This document shows positions 46,798 to 56,594 of a DNA stretch of 64,000 nt, one piece after another. Under the pieces are notes generated by a model. It did no database searches, was not told where the DNA came from, and worked only from the letters and a program-made list of their open reading frames with translations. Positions within the stretch are counted from its first letter, which is position 1; each line of letters starts with the position of its first letter. The translations under genes and the position numbers were made by a program. The stretch is from NCBI GenBank assembly GCA_022574185.1, contig JACZSM010000002.1, positions 62,001 through 126,000 on the forward strand. The letters run 5' to 3'. The stretch is from Pseudomonadota bacterium (GTDB lineage Bacteria > Pseudomonadota > Gammaproteobacteria > Steroidobacterales > Woeseiaceae).

Positions 46798-47914
46798 TGT
46801 CAAATATCACCAGTTCGTCCCGATGAACCAGAACGGTGCGGCCGCGGTAACCGAGCCGCTCCTCGATCTGGTCGGACCGGCACCCGAGCAGGCGTTGCGC
46901 GTCGTCACTGGAGTACTCGGTCAGGCCGCGACCCAGCTCTTCCCCTTTGCTGTTCACCAATGTGACCACATCGCCACGGTGGAAGTTGCCGACTACTTCG
47001 ACAACGCCTACCGGCAACAGACTGTTATGATCCTGCAACGCCTGCACCGCACCGTCGTCCAGCCTAAGCTCACCGCAAACCTCAAGCACGCCGGCAAGCC
47101 ATTGTTTTCGTGCTGCGGCCGGCGACCCTGTGGCGCGAAATAATGTGCACTTGCCGCCGGACGCAAGGGCCGCAAGCGGTCTGTCTATCAGTCCGCTGGC
47201 AATCACCGTCGAACAGCCTGCATGCGTCGCAATGCGCGCCGCCTGTACTTTCGTGGCCATGCCGCCGCTGCCGAAATCCGATTGTGTTGCACCGGCCATG
47301 CGTACCACATCGTCCGTGATAGTGCGCACTTCCGGAATGTGCTCAGCCGTATCGTCTATGCCTGGGTCTGCGGTGTAGAAGCCGTCGACATCGGATAACA
47401 GGATCAACGCGTCGGCCATCACGAGCTGGGCCACACGCGCCGCAAGGCGATCGTTGTCTCCATAGCGGATTTCTTCGGTCGCGACCGTATCGTTTTCGTT
47501 AATGATCGGTACCACTGAACGACTGAGCAGGCGCGCGAGCGTGCCCCGCGCATTCAGAAAACGGCGGCGATTCTCGGTGTCTTCCAGCGTCAGCAGAATT
47601 TGCGCAACCGTAATCGTGTGTTTTGCAAGCGCCTCCTGGTACGCATGCACGAGCTGCACCTGCCCTGCCGCGGCCGCCGCTTGCAGGTCTTCGAGCCTGG
47701 AGCGACGTATATTGATGTCGAGTACTGCGCTGCCTATCGCTATTGCACCGGATGAGACAATGAGAATCTCATGTCCCTGCTCCAAAAGCTGCGCGATGTC
47801 ATCGGCCAGCCCGCCCAACCAGTCACGATGAACATTGCCGTCGTCGCCAATCAATAGCGATGAACCGACCTTGATGACGAGCCGGCGATAGTCTTGTAGG
47901 TCGAACCCGGACAT
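46784..47914 (-). CDS. proB: Glutamate 5-kinase ProB
   Basis: A 376-residue kinase with amino-acid-kinase domain (KVGSSLL near the N-terminus, [34 protein letters not shown]) and a C-terminal PUA domain (about 285-370). It catalyses the first step of proline synthesis and is usually feedback-inhibited by proline. ATG at 47914 lies 3 bases after the ilvH stop, which is unusual company; proA follows with a 14-base overlap. Confidence 0.96.
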   Translation of the reverse strand: MSGFDLQDYRRLVIKVGSSLLIGDDGNVHRDWLGGLADDIAQLLEQGHEILIVSSGAIAIGSAVLDINIRRSRLEDLQAAAAAGQVQLVHAYQEALAKHTITVAQILLTLEDTENRRRFLNARGTLARLLSRSVVPIINENDTVATEEIRYGDNDRLAARVAQLVMADALILLSDVDGFYTADPGIDDTAEHIPEVRTITDDVVRMAGATQSDFGSGGMATKVQAARIATHAGCSTVIASGLIDRPLAALASGGKCTLFRATGSPAAARKQWLAGVLEVCGELRLDDGAVQALQDHNSLLPVGVVEVVGNFHRGDVVTLVNSKGEELGRGLTEYSSDDAQRLLGCRSDQIEERLGYRGRTVLVHRDELVIFDNESN

Positions 47915-47917
47915 CAA

Positions 47918-48439
47918 TCAGGCAGAGAGATGATGGTGAACGTCATATGACGACAGCGTCACCTCTCCTTTCGATACGGCGACACTGCCACTGCGTGCAA
48001 CGGCCGAGAGTTCGCCGATACCACGTGCCGCAGCAATGAACTCGTCGATCTCCTTGACGCACCCCGTCAACTGAATAGTACAGCTGACCTGAGCATCATC
48101 GAGTATTTCGGCGCCATATTTTTTCGCCAGTGTGAGCGCCTTCACATGACCGCCCGTTGCAAGCTTGAGCTTGACGATGATGAGTTCGCGCTCGAAGTGA
48201 TCGCCGAGCGTCATATCGTGGATATTGACGACATCGATGAGCTTTGCGAGCTGCGAATTGAGTTGACCGATAGCGGCATCTGAACCCGCGATGGCCAACG
48301 TTACACGTGATACTGTCGGGTCGTCCGTCGGTGCGACATTCAGAGAATCAATATTATAGCCACGGGATGAAAACATGCCGGTCATGCGCGTCAGCGCACC
48401 GACTTCATTCTGCAATAAAACTGAAATTACGTGCCGCAT
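47918..48439 (-). CDS. ilvH: Acetolactate synthase small (regulatory) subunit
   Basis: A 173-residue IlvH/IlvN-type subunit: N-terminal ACT domain (ISVLLQNEVGALTRMTGMFS with RGYNIDSLNV) and the C-terminal domain KLKLATGGHVKALTLAKKYG. It binds valine and activates the large subunit. Unusually it is on the opposite strand from the large subunit, transcribed away from it, and leads the proB-proA-glpD operon. Confidence 0.95.
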   Translation of the reverse strand: MRHVISVLLQNEVGALTRMTGMFSSRGYNIDSLNVAPTDDPTVSRVTLAIAGSDAAIGQLNSQLAKLIDVVNIHDMTLGDHFERELIIVKLKLATGGHVKALTLAKKYGAEILDDAQVSCTIQLTGCVKEIDEFIAAARGIGELSAVARSGSVAVSKGEVTLSSYDVHHHLSA

Positions 48440-48533
48440 CGCTGGTGATTGCCTGCCTCGGTCAATGAGTACAATTGAAACTAATTAATTTCATGCACAC
48501 GACGTTTGAACTCGTCGCTAGCCGAGTATTGCA
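48440..48533. promoter_or_regulatory. Shared regulatory region between divergent ilvH and ilvI
   Basis: 94 bases with the near-palindrome GAAACTAATTAATTTC (48477-48492), an AT-rich site of the kind bound by Lrp-like or other regulators. It also holds a short open frame starting ATG at 48493 (18 codons, ending inside the large-subunit gene). Divergent promoters for both synthase subunits must lie here. Binding protein unknown. Confidence 0.5.
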
Positions 48534-50447
48534 ATGCCACAGAAATTAGTAAACACTCGCCGAAAATCGGGCACTTACGTGATTGAGCACAACAGCGTGA
48601 AAGATCAGGCAAGCACGGCAAAATCGACTGCTCACCCACTCGCAGGGACACGCATGAGCGGCGCCGATATGGTCGTGCAGGTACTTGCCGATGAAGGCGT
48701 CGACACGATATTCGGTTACAGCGGCGGCGCAATACTGCCAACTTACGACGCGGTTTTTCGCTACAACGACGTACACCGCAGGGATGACGGCACGGCCGCC
48801 ATGCCCTTGATCGTTCCGGCCAACGAGCAAGGCGCCGGATTCATGGCCTCCGGCTATGCCCGCGCAAGCGGCAAAGTCGGCGTCGTCATGGTGACTTCAG
48901 GGCCCGGCGCGACCAACACGGTCACACCAGTACGGGACTGCATGGCCGACTCCGTGCCAATCGTCGTTATCTGCGGCCAGGTGCCGTCCGCGGCCATCGG
49001 CACCGACGCATTTCAGGAAGCACCGGTAGCGGCAATCATGGGCGCTGTTGCCAAACACGTTTTTCTCGTCACCGAGCCTTCGCTGCTCGAGGACACCGTA
49101 CGTAGCGCCTTCGAACTGGCACGCACCGGTCGTCCGGGACCCGTCGTGGTCGACATACCAAAGGACATACAGAACTGGGAGGGTGAATTCAAAGGTCACG
49201 GTCTGCTGCCATTGCCAGGTTACCGCCGGCGCTTGCAGTCAATCGTCGATAACCACTTGCGCGATCATGCGTGTGAACGCTTTTACGCGATGCTGGCGCA
49301 AGCCGAGCGACCACTGATGTATGTCGGCGGCGGTGTTATCAATGCCAACGCCACCAAACCGATGCGGCACTTTGCCAACGCGTACGGCATCCCGGTAACG
49401 ACAACGTTGATGGCGCTGGGCGCGAGCGACACGACGCATCCACTGGCGCTGCACATGCTCGGAATGCACGGCATTGCATCGGCCAATTACGCCGTCGAGG
49501 ACTGCGATTTCCTGATTACGATCGGCGCCAGATTCGATGATCGCGTTGCCGCCGTCCCCGCCCGCTTCGCACCCAAAGCGAGAAATATTGCCCAGTTCGA
49601 TATCGATATTGCCGAAATTGGCAAGGTCAAGCGCGTCAACTGGCATCATATCGGCATGCTCGCGCGCGATCTCGATGATCTGCTGGCCTACGGCAAGCGT
49701 ATCGAGTTCAGCAAGGACTATTCGGTCTGGCATAAAGAGATCGCTGCGCTCAAGAAGGAACACGGCCTTGACTACGATCGCAATAGCGAACTCATCCAGC
49801 CCTATACCATAATTGAGGAGATCAATCGGCATACGCAGGGCCAGGCGATCATTTCGACGGGTGTCGGGCAGCACCAGATGTGGGCAGCCCAGTATTTTGA
49901 TTATCGCGAACCGAGGTTGTGGCTGACGTCGGGCAGCATGGGCACCATGGGTTTCGGTTTGCCCGCTGCAATCGGTGCACAATTCGCACAACCCGATCGC
50001 GTGGTCATCGACGTCGACGGCGATGCGAGCATTCGAATGAATATTGGCGAACTCGAAACGGTGACAACTTACAAACTGCCCATCAAGATTGTCGTACTCA
50101 ACAACTTCGGTGACGGCATGGTGCGGCAGTGGCAAAAACTCTATTACAACAGCCGCATGTCGGGCAGTGACAAGTCCTTGCACAAAAAAGACTTTGTGAA
50201 AGCGGCAGAAGCCGACGGGTTTCAGTTCGCGCAGAAGCTCGACAATAAGAAAGATCTGCCCAAGGTCATCAAGGCATTCATGGAATTCGAGGGTCCGGCG
50301 TTTCTCGAAGTCATCATCGACCGTGACGCTGGCGTCTACCCGATGGTCGGTCCGGGCATGAGCTATGACAAGATGATCACTGGCGATTACATCAAGAGCC
50401 GCCGCAAACCGACGGACGATAAACCCGACCCCGGAGAAATGTTCTGA
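48534..50447 (+). CDS. ilvI: Acetolactate synthase large (catalytic) subunit
   Basis: A 637-residue thiamine-diphosphate enzyme making 2-acetolactate for valine, leucine and isoleucine. N-domain IFGYSGGAILPTYDAVF, catalytic glutamate in ANEQGAGFMASGYARASG, mid-domain FAD region (TTLMALGASDTTHPLALHMLG), ThDP motif GDASIRMNIGELETVTTYKLPIKIVVLNN read in part. The first 40 residues are extra; ATG at 48654 (MSGADMVVQV) with AGGGA five bases upstream is a strong alternative start giving 597 residues. The sequence resembles the yeast/actinobacterial-style branch more than E. coli IlvI, by eye. Confidence 0.95.
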   Translation: MPQKLVNTRRKSGTYVIEHNSVKDQASTAKSTAHPLAGTRMSGADMVVQVLADEGVDTIFGYSGGAILPTYDAVFRYNDVHRRDDGTAAMPLIVPANEQGAGFMASGYARASGKVGVVMVTSGPGATNTVTPVRDCMADSVPIVVICGQVPSAAIGTDAFQEAPVAAIMGAVAKHVFLVTEPSLLEDTVRSAFELARTGRPGPVVVDIPKDIQNWEGEFKGHGLLPLPGYRRRLQSIVDNHLRDHACERFYAMLAQAERPLMYVGGGVINANATKPMRHFANAYGIPVTTTLMALGASDTTHPLALHMLGMHGIASANYAVEDCDFLITIGARFDDRVAAVPARFAPKARNIAQFDIDIAEIGKVKRVNWHHIGMLARDLDDLLAYGKRIEFSKDYSVWHKEIAALKKEHGLDYDRNSELIQPYTIIEEINRHTQGQAIISTGVGQHQMWAAQYFDYREPRLWLTSGSMGTMGFGLPAAIGAQFAQPDRVVIDVDGDASIRMNIGELETVTTYKLPIKIVVLNNFGDGMVRQWQKLYYNSRMSGSDKSLHKKDFVKAAEADGFQFAQKLDNKKDLPKVIKAFMEFEGPAFLEVIIDRDAGVYPMVGPGMSYDKMITGDYIKSRRKPTDDKPDPGEMF

Positions 50448-50470
50448 CAGCCCATGTCCCTGGAAAGCTT

Positions 50471-52450
50471 ATGGTGATGCGTAAAACTATTTGTGTTCTT
50501 GCACTTGCTGGATTGAGTCTCGCAAGCGGGCTGCATCGGCCAGCATCAGCCGAAGTCCCGTTAGAAGAATTTGCCAAGCTGCCGCTGTACGGCAATCTCA
50601 AGATCAGCCCGACCGGCGATTACATTGCGGCTACCGTGCGCAATGATGCCGGTGAGTCGAGCCTGATAATCATGCGTCTGCGCTCGAATGAGATTACTGC
50701 ACAGATACGCGGCTACGGTCGTGACTTCATAACCAACTTCATCTGGGCGAATGATGAGCGGGTCGTCGTCTGGCTAGGCAGGAAATTCGGCAGCCTCGAC
50801 GCTCCGTTTCAGACCGACGATATGGTCGCTGTAGACTGGAACGGCAAGCGACAGGAATGGCTCTTCGGTCGCGGCAAGCGAGCAGGAGGCGTCTTCGATC
50901 GAACCTATCGTGTTGCCAGTCTATTGCACAAATTGCCTGAGGACGATGATCACATTCTCATCAGCGTAAACGACTACGCGAACGTGCAGGGATCCTACAC
51001 CCAGGTTCTCAAGCTCGATATTTATTCCGGGCGAACCAGCAGAGTTACAACGGCACCGGCCCGTGGCGCCCAAATCGTCGTCGATAATGATGGCCGGGTT
51101 CGGGTAGCTGTATCAACCAATCCCGATAACAAAAACGCCATCGCCATTCACCTGCGCGAGGGAAAACGTTGGCAGCTGATGGGGGAATATCATGGCAGGG
51201 AGGGCTCGATAAGGCCGATATCCTATACACCGGACAACACGCTACTGTATATGCTCGACAATCGCGAGACAGATACTGACAGTCTGTACCTGTTTGGTCC
51301 GGGCTCGAGTGAACAAGAGTTGTTGTTTCAACATGACGTGGTTGACATAAACGATATCGAATTTGCGCCAGATGGCGCGTTGATCGGCGTCTATACCGAA
51401 CCCGACTACCCGCATTTCTCGATAATCGATAGCGATCAACCGATGTCACAATGGATTGCCGACGTGCGAGAAATATTGCGCGGCTATCGCGTGAGACTCA
51501 CGTCCACTACCGACGACGGCAAGCTTGCAATCTTCAGGGCCAGCAGCGATAAGGATCCGCCCAGGTACTATCTTTTCGACACTGAACTGAAGCAGCTCGC
51601 GCAAATCGTTTCGGTGCTGCCTGGCATCGATGCGACGCTGATGCGGCCGATGGAGCCCTACGTACTAAAGGTGCGTGACGGTACGACTGTTTACGCCTAC
51701 CTGACCCGCCCGGACGACTCCGACGGGCCTTTCCCCATGATCGTCCTGCCCCATGGTGGCCCGCATGGCGTACGCGATTTCTGGGCCTTCAATGCCGACG
51801 TGCAGATGCTCGCAAGTCGCGGCTATGCGGTGTTGCAGGTCAATTACCGGGGTTCGGGAGGCTACGGCCGTAGCTTCCTGTACAGCGGCTACGGCAAGTG
51901 GGGTACCGAGATGCAGAACGATGTCACGGATGCGACGCTGTGGGCCATCGATGCCGGTTTCGCCGCAAAGGACCGCATTTGTATCTACGGCGGCTCCTAT
52001 GGGGGCTATGCGGCCATGATGGGCGGTGTGCGTGAACCAGATCTTTACCAATGCATCATCGCCTATGTCGGTGTCTACGACCTCGAACTCATGTTCGAGA
52101 AGGGCGACATACCCACAAGGGATAGCGGCCTGGTGTTCCTCAAAGAGGCTGTCGGCGAAGACAAGGAAGATCTGCGCGCCCGCTCGCCCGTACACAATCT
52201 CGACAAATTGAAGGCGCCCGTATTTATTGTGCATGGGGGCGAGGATTTCCGCGTTGATATCGAACACGCCTACCGACTTCGCAAGGGTCTCGAGAAACTG
52301 GGCAAGCCCTATGAGTGGCTCGTAAAACCCAAAGAAGGGCATGGTTTTTACAAACCCGAAAACCGTCTCGAATTTTATGAGCGTATGCTGGCGTTTCTCG
52401 AAAAGCACATAGGCCGCGACCAGATATCTATCACCGGCGGCAACAAGTAG
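50471..52450 (+). CDS. S9-family exported peptidase (prolyl oligopeptidase/DPP-like)
   Basis: A 659-residue serine peptidase: signal peptide (ICVLALAGLSLASGLHRPASA), N-terminal seven-bladed propeller to about residue 390, then the alpha/beta hydrolase with Ser509 (YGGSYGGYA), Asp592 (HGGEDFRVD) and His624 (KEGHGFY). It cleaves short peptides in the periplasm or outside. It lies 23 bases after the acetolactate synthase gene and could share its transcript. ATG at 50471, with another at 50477. Confidence 0.93.
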   Translation: MVMRKTICVLALAGLSLASGLHRPASAEVPLEEFAKLPLYGNLKISPTGDYIAATVRNDAGESSLIIMRLRSNEITAQIRGYGRDFITNFIWANDERVVVWLGRKFGSLDAPFQTDDMVAVDWNGKRQEWLFGRGKRAGGVFDRTYRVASLLHKLPEDDDHILISVNDYANVQGSYTQVLKLDIYSGRTSRVTTAPARGAQIVVDNDGRVRVAVSTNPDNKNAIAIHLREGKRWQLMGEYHGREGSIRPISYTPDNTLLYMLDNRETDTDSLYLFGPGSSEQELLFQHDVVDINDIEFAPDGALIGVYTEPDYPHFSIIDSDQPMSQWIADVREILRGYRVRLTSTTDDGKLAIFRASSDKDPPRYYLFDTELKQLAQIVSVLPGIDATLMRPMEPYVLKVRDGTTVYAYLTRPDDSDGPFPMIVLPHGGPHGVRDFWAFNADVQMLASRGYAVLQVNYRGSGGYGRSFLYSGYGKWGTEMQNDVTDATLWAIDAGFAAKDRICIYGGSYGGYAAMMGGVREPDLYQCIIAYVGVYDLELMFEKGDIPTRDSGLVFLKEAVGEDKEDLRARSPVHNLDKLKAPVFIVHGGEDFRVDIEHAYRLRKGLEKLGKPYEWLVKPKEGHGFYKPENRLEFYERMLAFLEKHIGRDQISITGGNK

Positions 52451-52462
52451 CCGCACGCTGGC

Positions 52463-53251
52463 TCAGCTATCGTAGCCGAGAAGCGCCCTTACGCCGGGCA
52501 GCATGTGATCGACCAGGCGCTTCTGCACTTCGGGTAACTCGTCGGGAACCACACCCGTATTGCCGGCGAGGTTTTCTCGCGCCGTGCCGCTCTGTTTCCT
52601 GTCTGCACCAACTCGAACCCTGTCTTGCCAGTCTGATGGCGTAGAGATCCCACAAAAGGACAGCAATTCGTCGAAGAAGCGCGCAGATTCCTCGCCATCG
52701 AGATCAGAAACGGCAACAACAAGATCTTCCATGCGAATAATTCGTACCTTGGTTCCCATCCAGGCGAGTGCGTTGTGCTGAAATATCTCACTGATGGTGG
52801 GCGATTTGCCCATGATGCCGAAGATCATCATATTCAGCACTTCATTCACCGAGACCGCTCCACCTTTCAGATGTTCCATTTGCCCCTGGAAGTTGTCGGA
52901 CAGGAAAAATCGTGCGCGCGCCAAAACCCAGTCATAGGGATCCCGAACCATGAGCAGATGCCGCGATTTTTGTAGCGCGATCGCCGAGTCGTCAGAGTAC
53001 AGCAGATGCCCCCAACTCAACTTGGGCGCATTGATCGAAAAGGCCGCCAGATGATCACTCAGTATCGGAAACTGAATAAACGTTTCCTGGTAATGCTGGT
53101 CCACGGCGACGAACATTCGCATGATGTTGCGAATGAGGTGTGTTCCACACTTGGGAACACTGTTCAGGAACACGGGATGCTGCAGCGGCTGGTGCGAATA
53201 CCGCTCGTTCAACTCGTTGATGTTATCTGGTTTGGCCAGGATCCGCGGCAT
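52463..53251 (-). CDS. Sulfotransferase domain protein
   Basis: A 262-residue PAPS-dependent sulfotransferase-like protein: the 5'-phosphosulfate loop is NSVPKCGTHLIRN (about residues 30-43) and the 3'-phosphate region is LLMVRDPYDWVLARARF. The C-terminal part varies as usual for the family. It transfers sulfate to a hydroxyl or amine; acceptor unknown. ATG at 53251 is preferred to a TTG at 53257. It lies downstream of the receptor gene, past a terminator, next to the halogenase locus. Confidence 0.82.
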   Translation of the reverse strand: MPRILAKPDNINELNERYSHQPLQHPVFLNSVPKCGTHLIRNIMRMFVAVDQHYQETFIQFPILSDHLAAFSINAPKLSWGHLLYSDDSAIALQKSRHLLMVRDPYDWVLARARFFLSDNFQGQMEHLKGGAVSVNEVLNMMIFGIMGKSPTISEIFQHNALAWMGTKVRIIRMEDLVVAVSDLDGEESARFFDELLSFCGISTPSDWQDRVRVGADRKQSGTARENLAGNTGVVPDELPEVQKRLVDHMLPGVRALLGYDS

Positions 53252-53310
53252 GGGCAATCTCTAAAAAATTTCGAGCTCCCGACAGTTTAGGACATCTCCA
53301 GCACCGGCGT

Positions 53311-53339
53311 AAAAAAAAGTGCCGACTCACGCCGGCACT
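53311..53339 (-). terminator. Rho-independent terminator after the TonB-dependent receptor gene
   Basis: Read on the minus strand: stem AGTGCCG / CGGCACT with an 8-base loop, followed directly by eight T. It lies 24 bases past the receptor stop, separating it from the sulfotransferase gene. Confidence 0.9.
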
Positions 53340-53362
53340 CATTTTCCATCAATGCATAGCGG

Positions 53363-56353
53363 TTACTGGAACTCATACCCTATGTTGACGAACCAGCGCC
53401 GTCCTAAATAATCGTACTGCGAGTAAAATGGCGACGCGCCCAGCGTGCTGATTACGCCGAATCCCAGCGTGGTCACTTGCGGCGGGCTCGTATCGAAAGC
53501 ATTACTCATACCGCCCACCACCGTGATGCCATTGTCGAAAACTTTCGATACCGAAAAATCGTGGTAGTCCACGGATTCTGCAGACAATACGACACGTACG
53601 GTCTCGCCTCGAACAGTCGCCAGGTCGCCACCGATGCGGTCATGACTGTCGACGTTGCCAATGACATCCACGCCCCAGAAAAATATCCAGTCGCCCTTGA
53701 TGTAGGTCATGTCCATCGTGCCAACCCACCTCGGGTCTCCAAACCAGCCGTTGGAATCGCGTTCGAAGCCTGCAAATAATGCCGTTTTGGCCTCGTCCTG
53801 CCAGGTATGCTGCGTGCGGACAATCAGCGTGCCACCGGCGAGGTCGGTCGTATACCGGGCCGCAAGATCCCAGCCGGAATTTTTTTGCGTTGCAACGTTG
53901 ATGAAACTGTCCTGAATATTGTCGATTCCCGATCCTGGAATACTCCGATCGAATAAATTACATAGGGGATCGTCGGGGAAGAACTCGGAGGCGTAGCAAC
54001 CGCGCACGATTGCCGATCCGCCGAGCTGATCGACCTGATCGTTGACCTGAATGGAAAAGTGATCGAGCGAAATGCTGAAATCGGCAAATTCCGGCGTCCA
54101 GATAATACCCACCGTCGTTGATTTGGATGTCTCGGCCTCCAGCAGCCCGAGGCCGCCGCTGGAGATGGCCGTGTACGAGATCGCGGCGCCCGGGAAATCG
54201 TCCGGCAATCCTCCGGGATAGTCATCCGTCATCGTCGCCGCACAGTTATTCGCGGTCTGTTGTGAGATATCACCGGCATCCAATGCGGCGCCCCAGCGTA
54301 TGCAGGGGTCAACACCACTTTGCCGGCCAAAACTCGTCTGTTCTGCCAGATACAGCTCGAAAAGAGCCGGCGTTCGGAACGATGTCCCGTAGTTGGCACG
54401 CAATCGAAGCGAGTCATGCACCTGCCAGTTCAATCCTGCCCTGTAAGTCGACGCGCCGCCGTAGGAATCGACGTCTGTATAGCGCGCCGATACATTGAGC
54501 GTCAGCTGTTTGAAACCGGTATTGTCGGCCACCAACGGCACATCGAATTCGGCAAATACCGCGTTCGTCGTGTCCTTGCCGGCCGTAATGCCAGCCGATG
54601 AGAGCCCCCAGCTATTACCGCCCTCTGACGCCTCGCCCGGTGTGTCCAGGATTTCGTCCTCGCGATGGTGCAGGCCGAACGCCAGTTTCACCGTACCGGC
54701 CGGCAATTCGAACAGATCACCGGTCACGAATCCCTCAAAGGACGACTGCGTATATTCGGTATTACCCGTCTCGGTACCGAAAAGAAAATCTTGCATTGCC
54801 GGCGAAATGTCCCCGTTCAGGAATGCCGGATCGAGCCAGGGAATGTCCTGGCACGGGACGCCGCGAACCGCAGTGACCGTGCCGACACACGAGCCGGTTA
54901 TCAAATCATTGCTGTCAATCGAGTCCTGGAAGATGATATCGGTCGTATAGGAGCCGTCCGATTTGCTGTACTGGTAGTTGAGGTCGAAGCTCCAGTTGTC
55001 CGTGATATCGCCACGTATCCCAACCAGGTATCGCGAATAATCAACCTGGATGAAAGCGCCGAAATGGTCGGTAACCGGGGTCGGGCTGAGAACGTTGAAG
55101 CCAGTCCAACCAACCGAAGATGGCTGCGTCCCCCAGCCAACGCCACCAGAGTCATAATTGTAGATAAATCCCCAGAATTGCCGCAGCCCGTCGCTCGTGG
55201 TCTCGCGACGATTGAGTAATGCTTCGGCGTACAGCGTCATTGAATCAGTAAGATCGAACTCCGCATCGCCGAAGAACGTCGAACGTTCGATCAGGGGAAT
55301 AATCGAAGTGCCATCCTCCATCGGATGATGCGTGTTTGTTACCTCATCCGAGCTGCGATCGTACCTGACCATGTACCAGCCAGCCGGCATATCAAAATCG
55401 GTCGCGCTGCCAGGAGCGGTCGGTTGTACCGGGATGTAATCGCCCAGATCTCCGTCAAAGTCAAATTGAGCCAAGCCACCGGCGGGAATATTGGTGTCCC
55501 CCCCATAAACCCAGTTGTAATCGTAGAGCCAGACCTGGCCCCAGATGGTGTCGCGGCACTGCGGACTGTTGGTGCGCGGATCGAAGCGGTCGCGTCGCGC
55601 GCCGCTCACGGGATCGAACATGAAGTCCTCACCGCAGTTCAGGTAATCGCGGTCGCCCTGCTCCAGCTCTTCATGACGGTAATAGTCGCCGGTTACACGA
55701 AAATTACCACGCGAGAAAGTCTTGCCAAACGATGCGCTCACGCGAGCAACCTCGCCGCCCGTCTCCGACGTCTGCGACGTGTACGCATCAAGCGTGGCGC
55801 CATCACCCTTCTTGGTGATGAAATTGACGACGCCGGCCACAGCATCAGAACCATAAATCGACGATGCGCCATCTTTGAGAATTTCGATTCGCTCGAGCGC
55901 CGCAATGGGTATGACATTGAGGTCGAATGAAGAGACGCCGCCGCGTGTGCCTGCCGGGCCCGCACGACGACCGTTCAACAGTGACAAGGTTCGACTCGCG
56001 CCCAGACCGCGCAGTGACAACGTTGACGTACCGACACCACCGTCTCCTGCCCGCACAAATGCTGTCGACTCTGCCGGTGTAATCTGCGGCGATCCTGCAG
56101 CGATGGTGGTCGTTTGCAACATCTCAGCCACGTCGGAAATACCGCGCAGCTGCGCGGTCTGCGTGAGTATGACGTCTATGGGTGTGGCACTCGAAAACGC
56201 ATCTCTACTGATACGTGATCCGGTGGTTACGATTTCTTCGATTACCTCGTCATCTTCCTCGACTTCCTGAGCAAGAACTTGTGGGCTGATGCCGAAGGTG
56301 CTGGCGGCTAGCGCGACGCTGACGGCGGTGGCGACAGGCGATATACGAAACAT
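53363..56353 (-). CDS. Large TonB-dependent receptor (about 1000 residues)
   Basis: A 996-residue receptor: signal peptide (VATAVSVALAASTFGISPQVLAQ), TonB box-like VEEDDEVIEEIVTTGSRI, plug domain (LRGISDVAEMLQTTTIA; TLSLRGLGASRTLSLLNGRR; LERIEILKDGASSIYGSDAV) and a large barrel ending WFVNIGYEFQ. The size and plug are those of the oligosaccharide/oligopeptide-type receptors common in marine Proteobacteria next to tryptophan-halogenase genes. ATG at 56353 has AAGGG seven bases upstream; the longer frame starts at a TTG. It ends in a good terminator and is divergent from the halogenase genes. Confidence 0.94.
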   Translation of the reverse strand: MFRISPVATAVSVALAASTFGISPQVLAQEVEEDDEVIEEIVTTGSRISRDAFSSATPIDVILTQTAQLRGISDVAEMLQTTTIAAGSPQITPAESTAFVRAGDGGVGTSTLSLRGLGASRTLSLLNGRRAGPAGTRGGVSSFDLNVIPIAALERIEILKDGASSIYGSDAVAGVVNFITKKGDGATLDAYTSQTSETGGEVARVSASFGKTFSRGNFRVTGDYYRHEELEQGDRDYLNCGEDFMFDPVSGARRDRFDPRTNSPQCRDTIWGQVWLYDYNWVYGGDTNIPAGGLAQFDFDGDLGDYIPVQPTAPGSATDFDMPAGWYMVRYDRSSDEVTNTHHPMEDGTSIIPLIERSTFFGDAEFDLTDSMTLYAEALLNRRETTSDGLRQFWGFIYNYDSGGVGWGTQPSSVGWTGFNVLSPTPVTDHFGAFIQVDYSRYLVGIRGDITDNWSFDLNYQYSKSDGSYTTDIIFQDSIDSNDLITGSCVGTVTAVRGVPCQDIPWLDPAFLNGDISPAMQDFLFGTETGNTEYTQSSFEGFVTGDLFELPAGTVKLAFGLHHREDEILDTPGEASEGGNSWGLSSAGITAGKDTTNAVFAEFDVPLVADNTGFKQLTLNVSARYTDVDSYGGASTYRAGLNWQVHDSLRLRANYGTSFRTPALFELYLAEQTSFGRQSGVDPCIRWGAALDAGDISQQTANNCAATMTDDYPGGLPDDFPGAAISYTAISSGGLGLLEAETSKSTTVGIIWTPEFADFSISLDHFSIQVNDQVDQLGGSAIVRGCYASEFFPDDPLCNLFDRSIPGSGIDNIQDSFINVATQKNSGWDLAARYTTDLAGGTLIVRTQHTWQDEAKTALFAGFERDSNGWFGDPRWVGTMDMTYIKGDWIFFWGVDVIGNVDSHDRIGGDLATVRGETVRVVLSAESVDYHDFSVSKVFDNGITVVGGMSNAFDTSPPQVTTLGFGVISTLGASPFYSQYDYLGRRWFVNIGYEFQ

Positions 56354-56594
56354 ACGTTTTCCCTTCAAATGTTCTGAACGTTGTATTTCGTGTTTTTGTT
56401 ATTCTCGATAAGTCTACATGAATCGTCCGCCAGAATTGGCATTTAACTTACAATTGTCTGTTACATGCCGTGCCGCAAATTGCCTGATGCCGGTGGATTC
56501 ACTGATGATGATGTGAATTGGCCGCAGTGTGGCCGAGGTGCGAGTACATTTGACCGTCACATTGAACGTGCGACAAAAGCCTGGGGAGACAATT
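56354..56594. promoter_or_regulatory. Divergent control region between receptor and halogenase operon
   Basis: 241 bases with no gene. It contains the inverted repeat ATTCAC-(10)-GTGAAT (56497-56518), a candidate regulator site, and should hold promoters for both the receptor and the halogenase operon, allowing joint control by the transported substrate. The regulator is not in the window. Confidence 0.4.

Noticed and set aside
49239-50183. 314-codon open frame antisense to acetolactate synthase
   Set aside because: It overlaps a well-conserved catalytic gene and shows no domain features.
51665-52456. 263-codon open frame antisense to the S9 peptidase
   Set aside because: It mirrors the conserved hydrolase domain and has no supporting start or motif.
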